From Cryptomeria japonica (Eukaryota > Streptophyta > Pinopsida > Cupressales > Cupressaceae): a stretch of 64,000 bases of DNA. A model generated the notes under the pieces. It had not been told where the DNA came from. It worked only from the letters and a program-made list of their open reading frames with translations, and ran no database searches. Below are positions 10,208 through 22,530 of the stretch, piece by piece. The stretch covers positions 570,791,152-570,855,151 of the forward strand of contig NC_081410.1 of NCBI RefSeq assembly GCF_030272615.1, given 5' to 3'. A program made the translations under genes and the position numbers. Position 1 is the first letter of the stretch. Each line of letters starts with the position of its first letter.

Positions 10208-11492
10208 TGTTGGCATATGATGAAGCGGTGATAATGTATGTTGTCATTGATGTCAATAAGTGCTCAAGCAGGTGAACCGGTATGCATTGGTATGAAGATC
10301 GGAAGCAGTTATGGTCAATTGGATGAGTGGACCAGTGTCGGGGTTCACTAAATGTGACTACCAGTTGGTAGTCTCAGTTTAGCTCTAGGGTTTCCAGTTT
10401 GGCTTGTGCGGTGCAACCGATGATGTTTTTTGATGTCTACCTCGAGAATGTGCGTTTTTCTTAGCGGTATGTGAAAAGCGTGTGATGGGTTATTGTTTTC
10501 TAGATGCGGTGAAGATTGGATGATGCAGAATGACTTGAGATCTATTTTAGATTGTTTCATTCTATGTAATGTATTTGACGGTCAGGATTGGACGACTTGT
10601 AATTGTAAACCTAAAATGTTTAGGGTTTAGGGTTTATGCTACCGACCTAATTGTTGTCTATAAGGTTGATGAGTTTTGTTATTGTAGTTGTTGGTAAAAG
10701 TTGTGTTTGTCTACGGATGTTGGAGATTTCATACTTGCCGAACCAGAGTCGGGAATCTACAGAGTGTGATTGCAGAAGAGAGGAACTGAAAAGGATCTGC
10801 CTTAGCAAGAAGTGTTGTTATCAGATCAGAGTGTTTTACCTGTTGTCTTCTAAACATTTAAACAAAAGGTGAATCCCTTGACTGGGTAGTTCTAACAGGC
10901 TTTGTTGTAAATCCTCTAACCTAGTGACTCAAGTTTATTGAGTTCTTTAAATCCTCTAGTGAGGTAACCTTTAACAGGGTATATAGCCATCCCTTAACTG
11001 GCTGATCCCTAACAGGATCGTTTCCTAATAGAACCTTTATTGTAAAGTCCTTAATCGGACTAGGCTCCTAACAGAGCAGACTTCAAAAGAGTTCACAAAC
11101 AAGCTTGTGGGTATTCATCCCCACCGTGGTTTTTCCCATTTGGGTTTCCACGTGAAAAATCTGTGTGTTATGGGTTGTGAGTTTTTCATGTGATGATTGA
11201 GTGGTTTTTGATTAAGTTAGATATGCATACATTGTCAAATGGTCATGGTTTTTATTGGTACAACTCATGCATGAATAAACTGATGAAGTAGCTATCAAGA
11301 TTTGAGATCTATTGAATGCTTTATGAAGTATTTCTGTTCAACCGGTATTGGTATGGTTAAGTATAGTGGTGAAGACAACCGGTTATCTGTGTTTTGATTT
11401 CTCAAAGTGTCAGAGCAAGTTTTTGTGTGTACTGATTCACCCCCTCCCTCTCAGTACCGGTTAGGACCTTAGTAGTTCATCATTATTCATCA
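10208..11492 (+). repeat. Copia LTR 1 (5' LTR, with internal deletion)
   Basis: 1,285 bp, TG...CA ends (TGTTGGCA...ATTCATCA). Compared with LTR 2 and LTR 3 it lacks a block of about 106 bp, located at about 10422 here and present at about 16243-16350 in LTR 2. It contains TTTAGGGTTTAGGGTTTATG near 10620 and a later region built of short CCTTAACNGG/TAACAGG repeats (10870-11090). Confidence 0.88.
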
Positions 11493-11494
11493 AT

Positions 11495-11506
11495 TAGTAT
11501 CAGAGC
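11495..11506 (+). promoter_or_regulatory. Primer-binding site, copia element 1
   Basis: TAGTATCAGAGC, two bases after the LTR end. It matches the plant copia consensus TGGTATCAGAGC, complementary to the 3' end of initiator methionine tRNA, with one mismatch (G to A). The second element keeps the perfect motif. Confidence 0.85.
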
Positions 11507-11563
11507 ACATCCAGGTCCTTAGTGATATAAGCTTAACCGCTTGAGTCAAAAGATCCTATTGAA

Positions 11564-14500
11564 ATGATGAAGAGGGAAGGTCCTAAGTTCAACAGGGACA
11601 ACTTTAAAATATGGAAGGACAGGATGGAGATATATATCAATAGTTTGGGTGCACAACACTGGAACTATGTTGAGAATGCCTATGTAATCCCCTCTAGCAT
11701 TCTAACTAATGATCTGGAAAAGAGAGATACAAGAAAATGGGCAAGTCATGGAAGCCCTTATTAGCAGATTGTCTGATGTAGAGTTAATTGATGTACAAGA
11801 TAAGGACAATCCGAAAGATGTGTGGGACAAAATAGAATCCATTTATGGTGGTGATGAACATGTCAAGTAGGCTAAGGAAGAAAGCCTTAGAGGAAAGTTA
11901 GAAGATATGAGGATGGTTGAAGGAGAGACCATTCAACAATATGGCATAAGAATCAAGACAGTCGTTGGAGAGATCAAGAGCACTGGTGGAATAATTGATG
12001 ATCCCACTATTGTTGGTAAAGTTCTGAGATCACTTTTACTGGTCTATGCAATCAAGGTTGCTACTATTCAAGAGCTAAGGTCTATCGACAAAACCAAGGT
12101 ATCTTTCGACTCTATTATTGCAAAGTTGACTGCATATGAATTGAATGGCTATGATGGTAGAGTTCAAAAGACTGAGTCAACCTTTAGAGCGTCTGCTTTC
12201 TCCGCACCTACCAGAAAAGGAAAAGAGGTCAGTACCAGTTATGAATCCAGGCCAAGCAGAGATATGGACGATGAGGAGATTCTGAAGGAGTTTGAAGCTC
12301 TTCTTGCCAAGAGACTTCCAAAAGGCATGGGAAAATATAGTGGTAAGCTTCCTTTGAAGTGTTTTTCTTGCAATAAGATAGGACATATAGTTGTTAACTG
12401 TCCTAACAATGACAATAAGGATAAATCAGAGAGGTTTAGGAAGTGTAAAGGAGTAGGTAGGAGAAATTGTCTTGTTGTAGTGGATGAAGGTGCTATCGAT
12501 GAGGAATTAGAGGATGAAGAGAATGAGAACATAGTGTTTGTGGCTATCAAGGAAGAGTTGTTTGAACAGAAAGCTTTTGTCTCACATATTGACAACTCTA
12601 ACAAGTGGATCATTGATAGCGGGTGTTCTCACCACATGACCGGTGACCGGAGAAATTTCCTATCTCTTGAAGAATATGATGGTGGTGTTGTCGAGTTTGG
12701 TAACGATGCACCTTGCGTGGTAAAAGGAAAAGGATCCATCTCACTGAATGGAAAGAGAAGTGCGGATGATGTCTACTGGATGGAAGGCCTTAAGCACAAC
12801 CTTTTGAGTGTTGCTCAGCTGAACGACAAAGGACGCATTCTAGAGTTCAAAGGTGGAGTCTACAGAATAATTGGAAAGAGTGCTGAACTTATTGCCACTG
12901 GTAAATAGACCAGAGGAAACCTATTTCAGCTGAACGCCAAGATTAGTCAGTGCCTGATGGAGAAATTTGATGACAGTTGGATATGGCATAAGAGACTCTA
13001 TCATATAAATTTTGACAATATTGTAAAGGCTAGTAAGATCAAGGCAGTAAGAGGATTGCCTTTACTGAATAAACTGGAGAATGTCTTGTGCAGAGAATGC
13101 CAACTTGGGAAGATGTCTTCCTCAACATTCAAATGTAAGTCCTTTTCAGCAGACAACTTACTTGATCTAGTGCACACCGATCTGTGTGGTCCAATGAAAA
13201 CTAGAAGTATTCAGGGAGATCGATACTTCATGAGTCTTGTCGATTATTTCTCAAGAATGATGTGGGTCACATTATTGAAAGACAAGTCTGAGGCATTTGG
13301 AAAGTTCAAATCCTTTAGAGCATTGGTGGAGAAGGAGAGCGAAAGAAGGATAAAATGCCTAAGAACCGATCAGGGAGGTGAATTGACTTCTGATGAATTC
13401 ACTAAGTACTGTGAGGAGAACGAAATTGGAAATTGTCTGCCCCAAGGACACCACAATAGAACGGAATAACAGAAAGAAACAACAAGACTGTAGTTGAAGT
13501 GGCTCGAAATATTTTGATCCAAGGAAATGTTGCTCACATTTTGGAGAAGCGGTGAGCACTGCTGTCTATACCATGAACATGGTACTCATTAAGAAAGGTA
13601 AAGACAAAACCCCTATGAGTACTAGAATGGGAGAACTCCCAATGTGAGTTATTTCAAAGTTTTTAGGAGTAAATGTTATATCAAGAGAGGTGAGCACTTG
13701 AGTAAGTTTGATGCTAAGTGTGATGAAGGAATATTTTTGGGATATTCCACTAAAAGCAAAGCTCTCAAGTGCTACAACAGGAGGACTTAGAAGATTGTTG
13801 AGAGTATTAATGTCAGGGTTGATGAATCTGTTGAGAAGCCTGAGGAAACTGACAACAATCAAACGAAAGATGCACCGGGTTTAGCCTTGTGGGAACAGTT
13901 TAATAAAGAAACAAGTGACAAACACTGCAAAGACCTCAGTGTTCTTGTACCGTTAGAAGCTTCAGAGGGTGAAGAAGAATATGAAGCAGAAAAAGAAGAG
14001 GAAAAGCAAGATGAACCAGCTACGATCATTCCTAGGTATGTAAGATTGCATCATGATCCGAAGCAGATCATAGGAGACAAAGATGTAGGAATTCTTACAA
14101 GGAGAAACGTGAAAGAAAATTCTTGCCCGATTTCAGAATTTGAGCCTAAGACCACTAGAGAGGCACTTATCGATGAAAACTGGATAAAGGCAATGGAAGA
14201 GGATTTGATCCAGATAGAGAAGAATGCAACATGGTCCTTGGTACCCAGACCGGAACACAAGAATGTCATTGGTACCAAATGGGTCTTCAGGAATATGCTA
14301 AATGAAGAAGGCACAGTGGTAAGGAACAAGGCAAGACTTGTATGCAAGGGATATGCTCAGGAAGGAGGTGAATACTATGGATAAACCTTTGCCCCAGTGG
14401 CTAGACTGGAAGGTGTCCGAATGCTACTTCCATTTGCAACATTCAAGGGATTTAAGGTATACCAGATGAATGTGAAGTCTGCCTTCTTGAATGGAATCCT

Positions 14501-15676
14501 GGAGGAAGAAATATATATTGAGCAACCAGATGGGGTTGCTTTGTCAGAAGATAGTGACATGTTGTGCAGATTACACAAGACCTTGTATGGGTTGAAACAG
14601 GCACCAAAGGCATGGTACGAACGGTTACACTCTCATCTTGTGAAGATAGGATTTCAGAGAACAAGTGAGGATAGCAACATCTACCTGAAATCTGAAGATG
14701 ATTAGATTCTGATATGTGAAATATTTGTAGATGATATAATCTTCGGTGGAGTTGATGATATGAGTCATGCATTTGAAAATGTGATGAAAAAGGAGTCAGA
14801 GATGTCTCTGATTGGAGAGATAAATTTTTTCATTGGTCTACAGATTCAGAAGATGAAAGAGGGTATCTTCATTACGCAGTCCAAGTATATAAAAGAGGTA
14901 TTGAAAAACTTTGGCATGGAGGAGAGCAAACTGGTTGGAACTTCGATGGTGACCGACTGCAAACTAACAAAGGAGGATGATACAACATTGGTGGATGAGG
15001 AGTATCGGTCAATGATCGGTAAGTTGCACTATGTGGTGCACAATAGACCGGATATTGCTCATGCAGTGGGCATAGTGGCCCGTTTTGAGAAGAGTCCAAG
15101 AGAATGCCACTTGGCAGTGGTAAAGAGGATTCTTAGATATCTGAAAGGGACAGTTGATTATGGATTGTGGTATCCATACAATGGCGACTTTCATCTAAAA
15201 GTGTTTACCAATGCTGATTGGGCAGGTAATGTGGACGAACGAAAGAGCACAACCAGTAGAGTGTTCTTCCTTGGTGGAAGACTAGTCTCATGGACAAGTA
15301 CGAAGCAGAGCTATATTTCCCATTCTACAGCTGAAGCAGAGTATGTGGCAACATTTATGAATTGCACTCAGGCAATCTGGATGAAGCATGTACTGGATGG
15401 CTTCAAAGTGACTCTATTTGAATCGGTGAGTATTTTCTGTGATAATACTAGCGCAATCAATATTTCCAAAAATCCGTTATTGCATGCTAGGAAAAAGCAT
15501 ATTGAGCTCAAGTATCATTTCTCGAGAGAAAAGGTTCAGAAAAAAGAGGTTGTATTAGAACATGTTTCCAGTAAGGAGTGCAGCTAGCAGACATATTCAC
15601 TAAGCCCTTACCGAAGACTACATTTACCTATTTGAGAGGTGAATTAGGGGTTTTGCCCCTTCATGAAGTAAATTAA
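11564..15676 (+). pseudogene. Copia element 1 gag-pol polyprotein, decayed
   Basis: Gag begins MMKREGPKFNRDNFKIWKD at 11564. A frameshift near 11715 and a TAG near 11868 break the N-terminal part. From 11907 one frame runs to 13469 except for TAG at 12906-12908. It contains a CX2CX4HX4C zinc knuckle (CFSCNKIGHIVVNC), the aspartic protease motif IDSGCSHHM, the integrase HHCC zinc-binding region (WHKRLYH...CREC), VHTDLCGPM and the core motif LRTDQGGEL. Integrase then loses frame near 13430. Reverse transcriptase occupies about 14150-14800 with GTKWVF, KARLVCKGYAQE, LYGLKQAPKAWY and FVDDIIFGG, and is broken by TAA at 14382 and TAG at 14703. RNase H follows (NADWAGNVD, TAEAEYVA). The frame closes early at 15585-15587, after which residual coding (LADIFTKPL) continues to 15676 in another frame. 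Inactive. Confidence 0.92.
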
Positions 15677-16007
15677 AGACGTGTGCACCACATCAGTCAG
15701 GTACTACAATGTTAGATCTTACATGATTGATGTGTTGAAGGATGCTACTCCATAGGGGGAGCAACAAAGTGGAGCTTGGAAGCTTGTGCCTCCACTTTGG
15801 CATTGCTGTGAAAGGGGGAGAAGATATCTGATGATGAAGAAATATGGGGGATAAGATATATGGCAGAGTTCACACTGACCAGTCCAGGTGGTGGTGGTGG
15901 TGATATTTTAAGTTGAATCGGTATATGTTGTTTAATGTTGAACCGGTATATGTTATTGAGAATGGTGCAGATACTGAGCAATGATACATTGAGTATTGCC
16001 ATCAATG

Positions 16008-16021
16008 CCAAAGGGGGAGAT
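16008..16021 (+). promoter_or_regulatory. Polypurine tract, copia element 1
   Basis: CCAAAGGGGGAGAT lies directly before the LTR start TGTTGGCA, the normal position for plus-strand priming. Two further G-runs (GGGGGAG at about 15755 and 15815) lie upstream in the 3' non-coding region and recur in element 2. Confidence 0.85.
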
Positions 16022-17412
16022 TGTTGGCATATGATGAAGTAGTGATAATGTATGTTGTCATTGATGTCAAAACATGCTCAAGCAGGTGAACCGGTATGCA
16101 CTGGTATGAAGATCAGAAGTGGTTATGGTCAACCAGATGAGTGGACCGGTGTCGGGGTTCACTAAGTGTGACTACTGGTTGGTAGTCTCAGTTCAGCTCT
16201 AGGGTTTCCAGTTTGGCTTGTGTGTTGCAACCTATGATGTTTTGTGATGAGTTAGTTAAAGAATAAGGATAAGGATCGAGATGCCACGTCAGCTGTGTGC
16301 ATGTGAAGAATTTTTTTGAGGATCTTGCGCATGAATATCAAATGCATTGAATGTCTACCTCAAGAATATGTGTTTTTGTTAGCGGTATGTGAAAAGCGCG
16401 TTCAATGGGCTACTATTTTCCAGATGCAGTGAAGATTGGACGATGCAGAATGACTTGAGATCTGTTTTAGATCGTTTCATTCTATGTAATGTATTTGGCG
16501 GTCAGGATAGGACTGCTTGTAATTGTAAACCTAAAATGTTTAGGGTTTAGGGTTTATGCTACCGACCTAATTGTTGTCTATAAGGTCGATGAGTTTTGTT
16601 ATTGTAGTTGTTGGAAAAAGTTCTATTTGTGTCCGCATGTTGGAGATTTGATACTTGCCAAACCAGAGTGAGGAATCTGCTAAGTGTGATTGTAGAAGAG
16701 AGGAACTGAAAAGGATCTGCCTTCGCGAGAAGTGTTGTTAGAAGATCGAAGTGTTTTACCTATTGTCTTCTAACCATTTCAACATAAGGTAAATCCCTTG
16801 ACTGGGTAGCTTTAACAGGATTTGTTGTAAATCCTCTAACTAGCTGACTCAAGATTATTGAGTTCTTTAAATCCTCTAGCAAGGTAACCTTTAACAGGGT
16901 ATATAGCCATCCCTTAACCGGGTGATCCCTAACAGGATCGGTTCCTAACAAAACCGTTATTATAAAGTCCTTAACCAGAATAGGCTCCTAACAGAGTGGA
17001 CTTCAAAAGAGTTCACAAACAAGCTTGTGGGTATTCATCCCCATCGTGGTTTTTCCCATTTGGGTTTCCATGTGAAAAAGCTGTGTGTTATGGGTTGTGA
17101 GTTTTTTATGTGATGATTTAGTGGTTTTTGATTAAGTTAGATATGCATGCATTGTCAAATGGTTGTGGTTTTTATTGGTAGAACTCATGCATGATTAAAC
17201 TGGTGAAGTAGCTATCAAGATTTGAGATCTGTTGAATGCTTTCTAAAGTATTTATGTTCAACTAGTATTGCTATGGTTAAGTATAGTGGTGAAGACAACC
17301 GGTTATTTGTGTTTTGATTTGTCAAAGTGTCAGAGCAAGTTTTTGTATGTACTGATTCACCCCCTCCATCTCAGTACTAGCTAGGACCTTTGTAGTTCAT
17401 CATTATTCATCA
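16022..17412 (+). repeat. Copia LTR 2 (shared middle LTR)
   Basis: 1,391 bp with TG...CA ends. It serves as the 3' LTR of the first internal region and the 5' LTR of the second. It has the block of about 106 bp missing from LTR 1. Point differences from LTR 1 are scattered throughout, so the copies are old. It is followed at 17415 by a perfect TGGTATCAGAGC primer-binding site. Confidence 0.9.
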
Positions 17413-17414
17413 AT

Positions 17415-17426
17415 TGGTATCAGAGC
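17415..17426 (+). promoter_or_regulatory. Primer-binding site, copia element 2
   Basis: A perfect TGGTATCAGAGC, complementary to the 3' end of initiator methionine tRNA, two bases after the LTR end. Typical of plant Ty1/copia elements. Confidence 0.9.
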
Positions 17427-17483
17427 ACATCTAGGTCCTCAATGATATAAGCTTAATCGCTCGAGGCAAAAGATCCTGTTGTA

Positions 17484-20400
17484 ATGATGAAGAGGGAAGG
17501 TCCTAAGTTCAACAGGGACAACTTTAAAATATGGAAGGACATGATGAAGATATATATCATGAGTTTGGGTGCACAACATTGGAACTATGTTGAGAATGCC
17601 TATGTAATCCCCTCTAGCATTCTAACCGATGATCAGAAAAGAGAGATACACGAAAATGGGAAGGTCATGGAAGCCCTTATTAGTAGCTTGTCTGAAGTAG
17701 AGTTCGTTGATGTATAAGATAAGGAAAATCCAAAAGATGTGTGGGAAAAACTAGAATCCATTTATGGCAGTGATGAACATGTCAAGAAGGCTAAGGAAGA
17801 AATCCTTAGAGGAAAGTTTGAAGATATGAGGATGGTGGAAGGAGAGACCATTCAGCAGTATGGCATAAGAATCAAGACAGTGGTTGGAGAGATCAAGAGC
17901 ACTGGTGGAACAATTGATGATGCCACTGTTGTCAGTAAAGTTCTGAGATCACTTTTACTGGTCTATGCAATCAGGGTTGCCGCTATTTGGGAGCTAAGGT
18001 CTATCGACAAAACCAAGGTATCTTTAGAATCTTTTATTGCAAAGTTGACTGCATATTAATTGAATGGCTATGATGGTAGTGTTCAGAAGACCGAGTCAGC
18101 CTTTAGAGCATCTACTTCCTCCACACTGACTAGGAAAGGAAAAGAGGTCAGTACCAGTTATGAATCCAGGCCAAGCAAAGATATGGATGATAAGAAGATT
18201 CTGATGGAGTTTGAAGCTCTTCTTGCCAAGAGACTTCCAAAAGGCATCGAAAAATACAGAGGTAAGCTTCCTCTGAAGTGTTTTTCCTGCAATAAGATAG
18301 GACATATAACTATTATGTGTCCTAACAATGACAATAAGGATAAACCAGAGAGGATTAGGAAGTATAAAGGAGTAGGTAGGAGAAATTGTCTTATTGTAGT
18401 GGATGAAGGTGTTACCGATGAGGAATCGTAGGATGAAGAGAATGAGGACATAGTGTTTGTGGCTGTCAAAGAAGAGTTGTCTGACCAGAAAGCCCTTGTC
18501 TCACATATTGACAACTCTAATGAGTGGATCATTGATAGCGGGTGTTCTCACCACATGATCGGTGACCGGAGAAAGTTTTTGTATCTTGAAGAATATGATG
18601 GTGGTGTTGTCCGATTTGGTAACGATGCACCTTGCATGGTGAAAGGAAAATGATCCATCTCACTAAATGGAAAGAGCAGTTCAGATGATGTCTATTGGGT
18701 GGAAGGCCTTAAGAACAACCTTGTGAGTGCTGCTCAGCTTAACGACAAAGGACTCATTCTAGAGTTCAAAGGTGGAGTCTGCAGAATAATTGGAAAGAGT
18801 GGTGAACTTATTGCCACGAGTAAGTAGACCAGAGGAAACTTGTTTCGGCTGAATGCCAAGATTAGTCAGTGCTTGATGGCGAAATTTGATGACAGATGGA
18901 TATGGCATAGGAGACTCCATCATCTAAATTTTGACAATATTTTAAAGGCTAGTAAGATCAAGGCAGTAAGAGGATTTCCGTTGCTGAACAAATAGGAGAA
19001 TGTCTTGTGCAGAGAATGCCAACTTGGGAAGATGTCTTCCTCAACATTCAAAGGTAAGTCCTTTTCAGTAGAGAACTTACTTGATCTAGTGCACACCGAT
19101 CTGTGTGGTGTGATGAAAACTAGAAGTATTCAAGGAGATCAGTACTTCATGATTCTTATCGATGATTTCTCAAGAATGATGTGGGTCACATTCTTGAAAG
19201 AAAAGTCCGAGGCATTTGGAAAGTTCAAAGCCTTTGGAGCATTGGTGGAGAAGGAGAGCGGAAAAAGGATAAAATGCCTAAGAATCGATCAGGGAGGTGA
19301 ATTCACTTCTGATGAATTCAATATGTACTGCAAGGAGAACAAGATTAAGAGGCAATTTTTCTGCCCCAAGGACACCACACCAGAATGACATAGCAGAAAG
19401 AAACAACAAGACTGTAGTTGAAGCGGCCAGAACTATGTTGATCCAAGGAAATGTTGCTCACACATTTTGGAGAGAAGCAGTGAGCACTGCAATCTATACC
19501 ATGAACCGAGTACTCATTAAGAAAGGTAAAGATAAAACCCCCTATAAGTACTGGAACGAGATAACTCCTAATGTGAGTTATTTCAAAGTGTTTGGGAGTA
19601 AATGTTATATTAAGAGAGGTGAGCACCTGAGTAAGTTTGATGCTAAGTGTGATGAAGGAATATTTCTGGGATATTCCACTAAAAGAAAAACTCTCAAGTG
19701 CTACAATAGGAGGACTTTGAAGATTGTTGAGAGTATCAATGTCAGGGTTGATGAATCCCCTAAGAAGCCTGAGAAAACCAACAACAACCAAATGGAAGAT
19801 GAACCGGGTTTAACCTTCTGGGAACTGGTTAAGAAAGAAACAAGTGACAAACACTACAAAGATCTCAGTGTTTCTGTACCGGGAGAAGCTTGAGAGGGTG
19901 AAGAAGAAGATGAAGTAGAAAAAGAAGAGGAAAAGCAAGCTGAACCAGCTACGGTCATTCGTAGGTATGTAAGACTGCATCATGATGCGAAGCTATTCAT
20001 GGGAGACAAAGATGCAAGAATACTTACAAGGAGAAAGGTGACAGAAAATTATTGCATGATTTCAGAATTTGAGCCTAAGACCACTAGAGAGGCACTTACC
20101 GATGAAGACTGGATAAAGGCAATGGAAGAGGAGTTGGACCAGATAGAGAAGAATGCAACATGGTCCTTGGTACCCAGACCGAAACACAAGAATGCCATTG
20201 GTACCAAATGGGTCTTCAGGAATAAGCTGAATGAAGAAGGCACCGTGGTAAGGAACAAGGCAAGACTTGTATGCAAGGGATATGCTCAGGAAGAAGGTGA
20301 AGACTATGGAGAAACCTTTGCCCCAGTGGCTAGATTAGAAGGCACGTCCGAATGCTACTTGCATTTGTAGCATTCAAGGTATTTAAGGTATACCGGATGG

Positions 20401-21609
20401 ATGTGAAGTCTGCCTTCTTGAATGGAATCTTGGAGGAAGAAGTGTATATTGAGGAACCAGATGGGTTTTCTTTGTCAGAAGATAGTGACATGGTGTGCAG
20501 ATTACACAAGGCCCTGTATGGATTGAAATAGACACCAAGGGCATGGTACGAATGGTTACATTCTCATCTTGTGAAGATAGGATTTCAGAAAACAAGTGAG
20601 TATAGCAACATCTACTTGAAATATGAAGGTGATAAGATTCTGATATGTGAAGTATTTGTAGATGATATAATCTTGGGTGGAGATGATGATATGAGTCATG
20701 CATTTGCAGATGTGATGAAAAAGGAGTTTGAGATGTCTTTGATTGGAGAGATAAATTTTTTCATTGGTCTACAGATTCATTAGATGAAAGAGGGTATCTT
20801 CATTACCCAGTCCAAGTATATCAAAGAGGTATTGAAGACCTTTGGCATGGAGGACATAAAACTGGTTGAAACGCCGATGGTGACCGACTGCAAATTAACA
20901 AAGGAGGATGATATATTGTGGGTGGATGAGGAGGAGTACGGGTCAATGATCGGTAAGGTGCACTATGCGGTGCACAACAGACTATATATTTCTCATGTAG
21001 TTTGCATAGTGGCCCGTTTTCAGAAGAGTCCAAGAGAATCCCACTTGGTAGTGGTAAAGAGGATTCTTAGATATCTAAAAGGGACAGTTGATTATGGATT
21101 GTGGTATCCATACAATGGCTACTTTGATCTAAAAGTGTTTGCTGATGCAGATTGGGCAGGTAATGTGGACGACCGGAAGAGCACAACCAGTGGAGCCTTC
21201 TTCCTTGGTGGAAGACTAGTCTCGTGGACAAGTAAGAAGCAAAGTTGTATTTCCCAGTCTACAGTTAAAGCGGAGTATGTGGCAGCGTTTATGAACTACA
21301 CTCAGGCAATCTGGATGAAGCATGTACTGGATGGCTTTAAAGTGACTCTATCTGAACCGGTGAGTATTTTCTGTGATAATACTAGTGCAATCGATATTTG
21401 CAAAAATATGGTATTGCATACTAGGACAAAGCATATTGAGTTCAAGTATCATTCTTGAGAGAAAAGGTTTAGAATAAAGAGGTTGTATTAGAACATGTTT
21501 CCAGTAAGGAGTGCAGCTAGCAGACACATTCACTAAGCCCTTACCGAAGACTACATTTACCTATTTGAGAGGTGAATTGGGGGTTATGCCCCTTCATGAA
21601 GTAAATTAA
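17484..21609 (+). pseudogene. Copia element 2 gag-pol polyprotein, decayed
   Basis: Same domain order and close sequence to element 1, with mostly different lesions. Gag starts at 17484 and is broken by TAA at 17715 and 18057 and TAG at 18429. The zinc knuckle CFSCNKIGHITIMC and protease IDSGCSHHM follow. TGA at 18651, TAG at 18825 and TAG near 18993 interrupt the protease-integrase part. Integrase shows VHTDLCGVM, LRIDQGGEF and, after a +1 frameshift near 19355, HQNDIAERNNK. Reverse transcriptase has GTKWVF, KARLVCKGYAQEEGEDYGE and FVDDIILGG with TAG near 20368 and 20528 and again at 20781. RNase H has DADWAGNVDDRKSTTSGAFF. A small deletion near 21455 shifts the end. It shares with element 1 the TAG at the protease-integrase junction and the frame change in the last RNase H segment. 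Confidence 0.92.
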
Positions 21610-21965
21610 AGATGTGTGCACCACATCAGTCAGGTACTATCATGTCAGATCTTACAGGATTGATGTGTTGAAGGATGCTACTCCATAGGGGGAGCAACAT
21701 ACTGGAGCTTGGAAGCTTGTGCCTCCACTTTGGCATTGCTGTCAAAGGGGGAGAAGATATCTGATGATGAAGATATATGGGGGAGAAGATATATGGCAAA
21801 GTGCACACTGACCAGTCCAAGTGGTGGTGGTGGTGATATTTTAAGTTGAACCAGTATATGTTGTTGAATGTTTAACTGATATATGTTGTTGAATGTTGAA
21901 CTGGTATATGTTATTGAGAATGGTGCAGATATAGAGCAATGATACACCGAGTATTGCCATCAATG

Positions 21966-21979
21966 CCAAAGGGGGAGAT
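21966..21979 (+). promoter_or_regulatory. Polypurine tract, copia element 2
   Basis: CCAAAGGGGGAGAT immediately before the third LTR, identical to the tract at 16008-16021 and to the one before the LTR at 63548. Confidence 0.85.
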
Positions 21980-22530
21980 TGTTAGCATATGATGAAGCGG
22001 TGATAATGTATGTTGTCATTGATGTCAATAAGTGCTCAAGCAGGTGAACCGGTATGCACTGGAATGAAGATCAGAAGCGGTTATGGTCAACAAGATGAGT
22101 GGACCAGTGTCGGGGTTGACTAAGTGTGACTACCGGTTGGTAGTCTCAGTTCAGCTCTAGGGTTTCAGGTTTGGCTTGTGTGGTGCAACCGATGATCTTT
22201 TGTGATGAGTTAGTTAAAGAATAAGGATAAGGATCGAGATGCCACGTCAGCTGTGTTTGTGTGAAGGATTTCTTTGAGGATCTTGCGCGTGAAGATCGAA
22301 TGCATTGAATGTCTACCTCGGGAATGTGTGTTTTTCTTAGCGGTATGTGAAAAGCGCGCAATGGGTTACTATTTTCCAGATGCGGTGAAGATTGGACGAT
22401 GCAGAATGACTTGAGATCTTTTTTAGATCATTTCATTCTATGCAATGTATTTGACGGTCAGGATTGGACTGCTTGTAATTGTAAACCTAAAATGTTTAGG
22501 GTTTAGGGTTTATGGTACCGACCTAATTGT
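21980..22530 (+). repeat. Copia LTR 3, truncated at its 3' side
   Basis: It starts TGTTAGCATATGATG and follows LTR 2 for about 550 bp, including the block absent from LTR 1. It stops matching after CGACCTAATTGT. The next bases, AAACCTATCATGG, are unrelated. AATTGTAAACCTA also occurs a few dozen bases earlier inside the LTR (about 22477), so a microhomology-mediated deletion may have removed the LTR end and the downstream TSD. Confidence 0.85.

Larger units (their letters stand above)
10208..22530 (+). mobile_element. Tandem pair of Ty1/copia elements sharing a middle LTR
   Basis: The layout is LTR (10208-11492), internal 1 (11493-16021), LTR (16022-17412), internal 2 (17413-21979) and truncated LTR (21980-22530). 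The order of domains in both internals, gag then protease, integrase, reverse transcriptase and RNase H, is that of Ty1/copia. Each LTR start (TGTTGGCA or TGTTAGCA) after an internal region is preceded by the polypurine tract AAAGGGGGAGAT, and each full LTR end (TTCATCA) is followed by a tRNA-iMet-type primer-binding site. Such an array usually arises by unequal crossing-over between the LTRs of two copies or of one element with itself. Both copies are heavily decayed. Confidence 0.9.
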
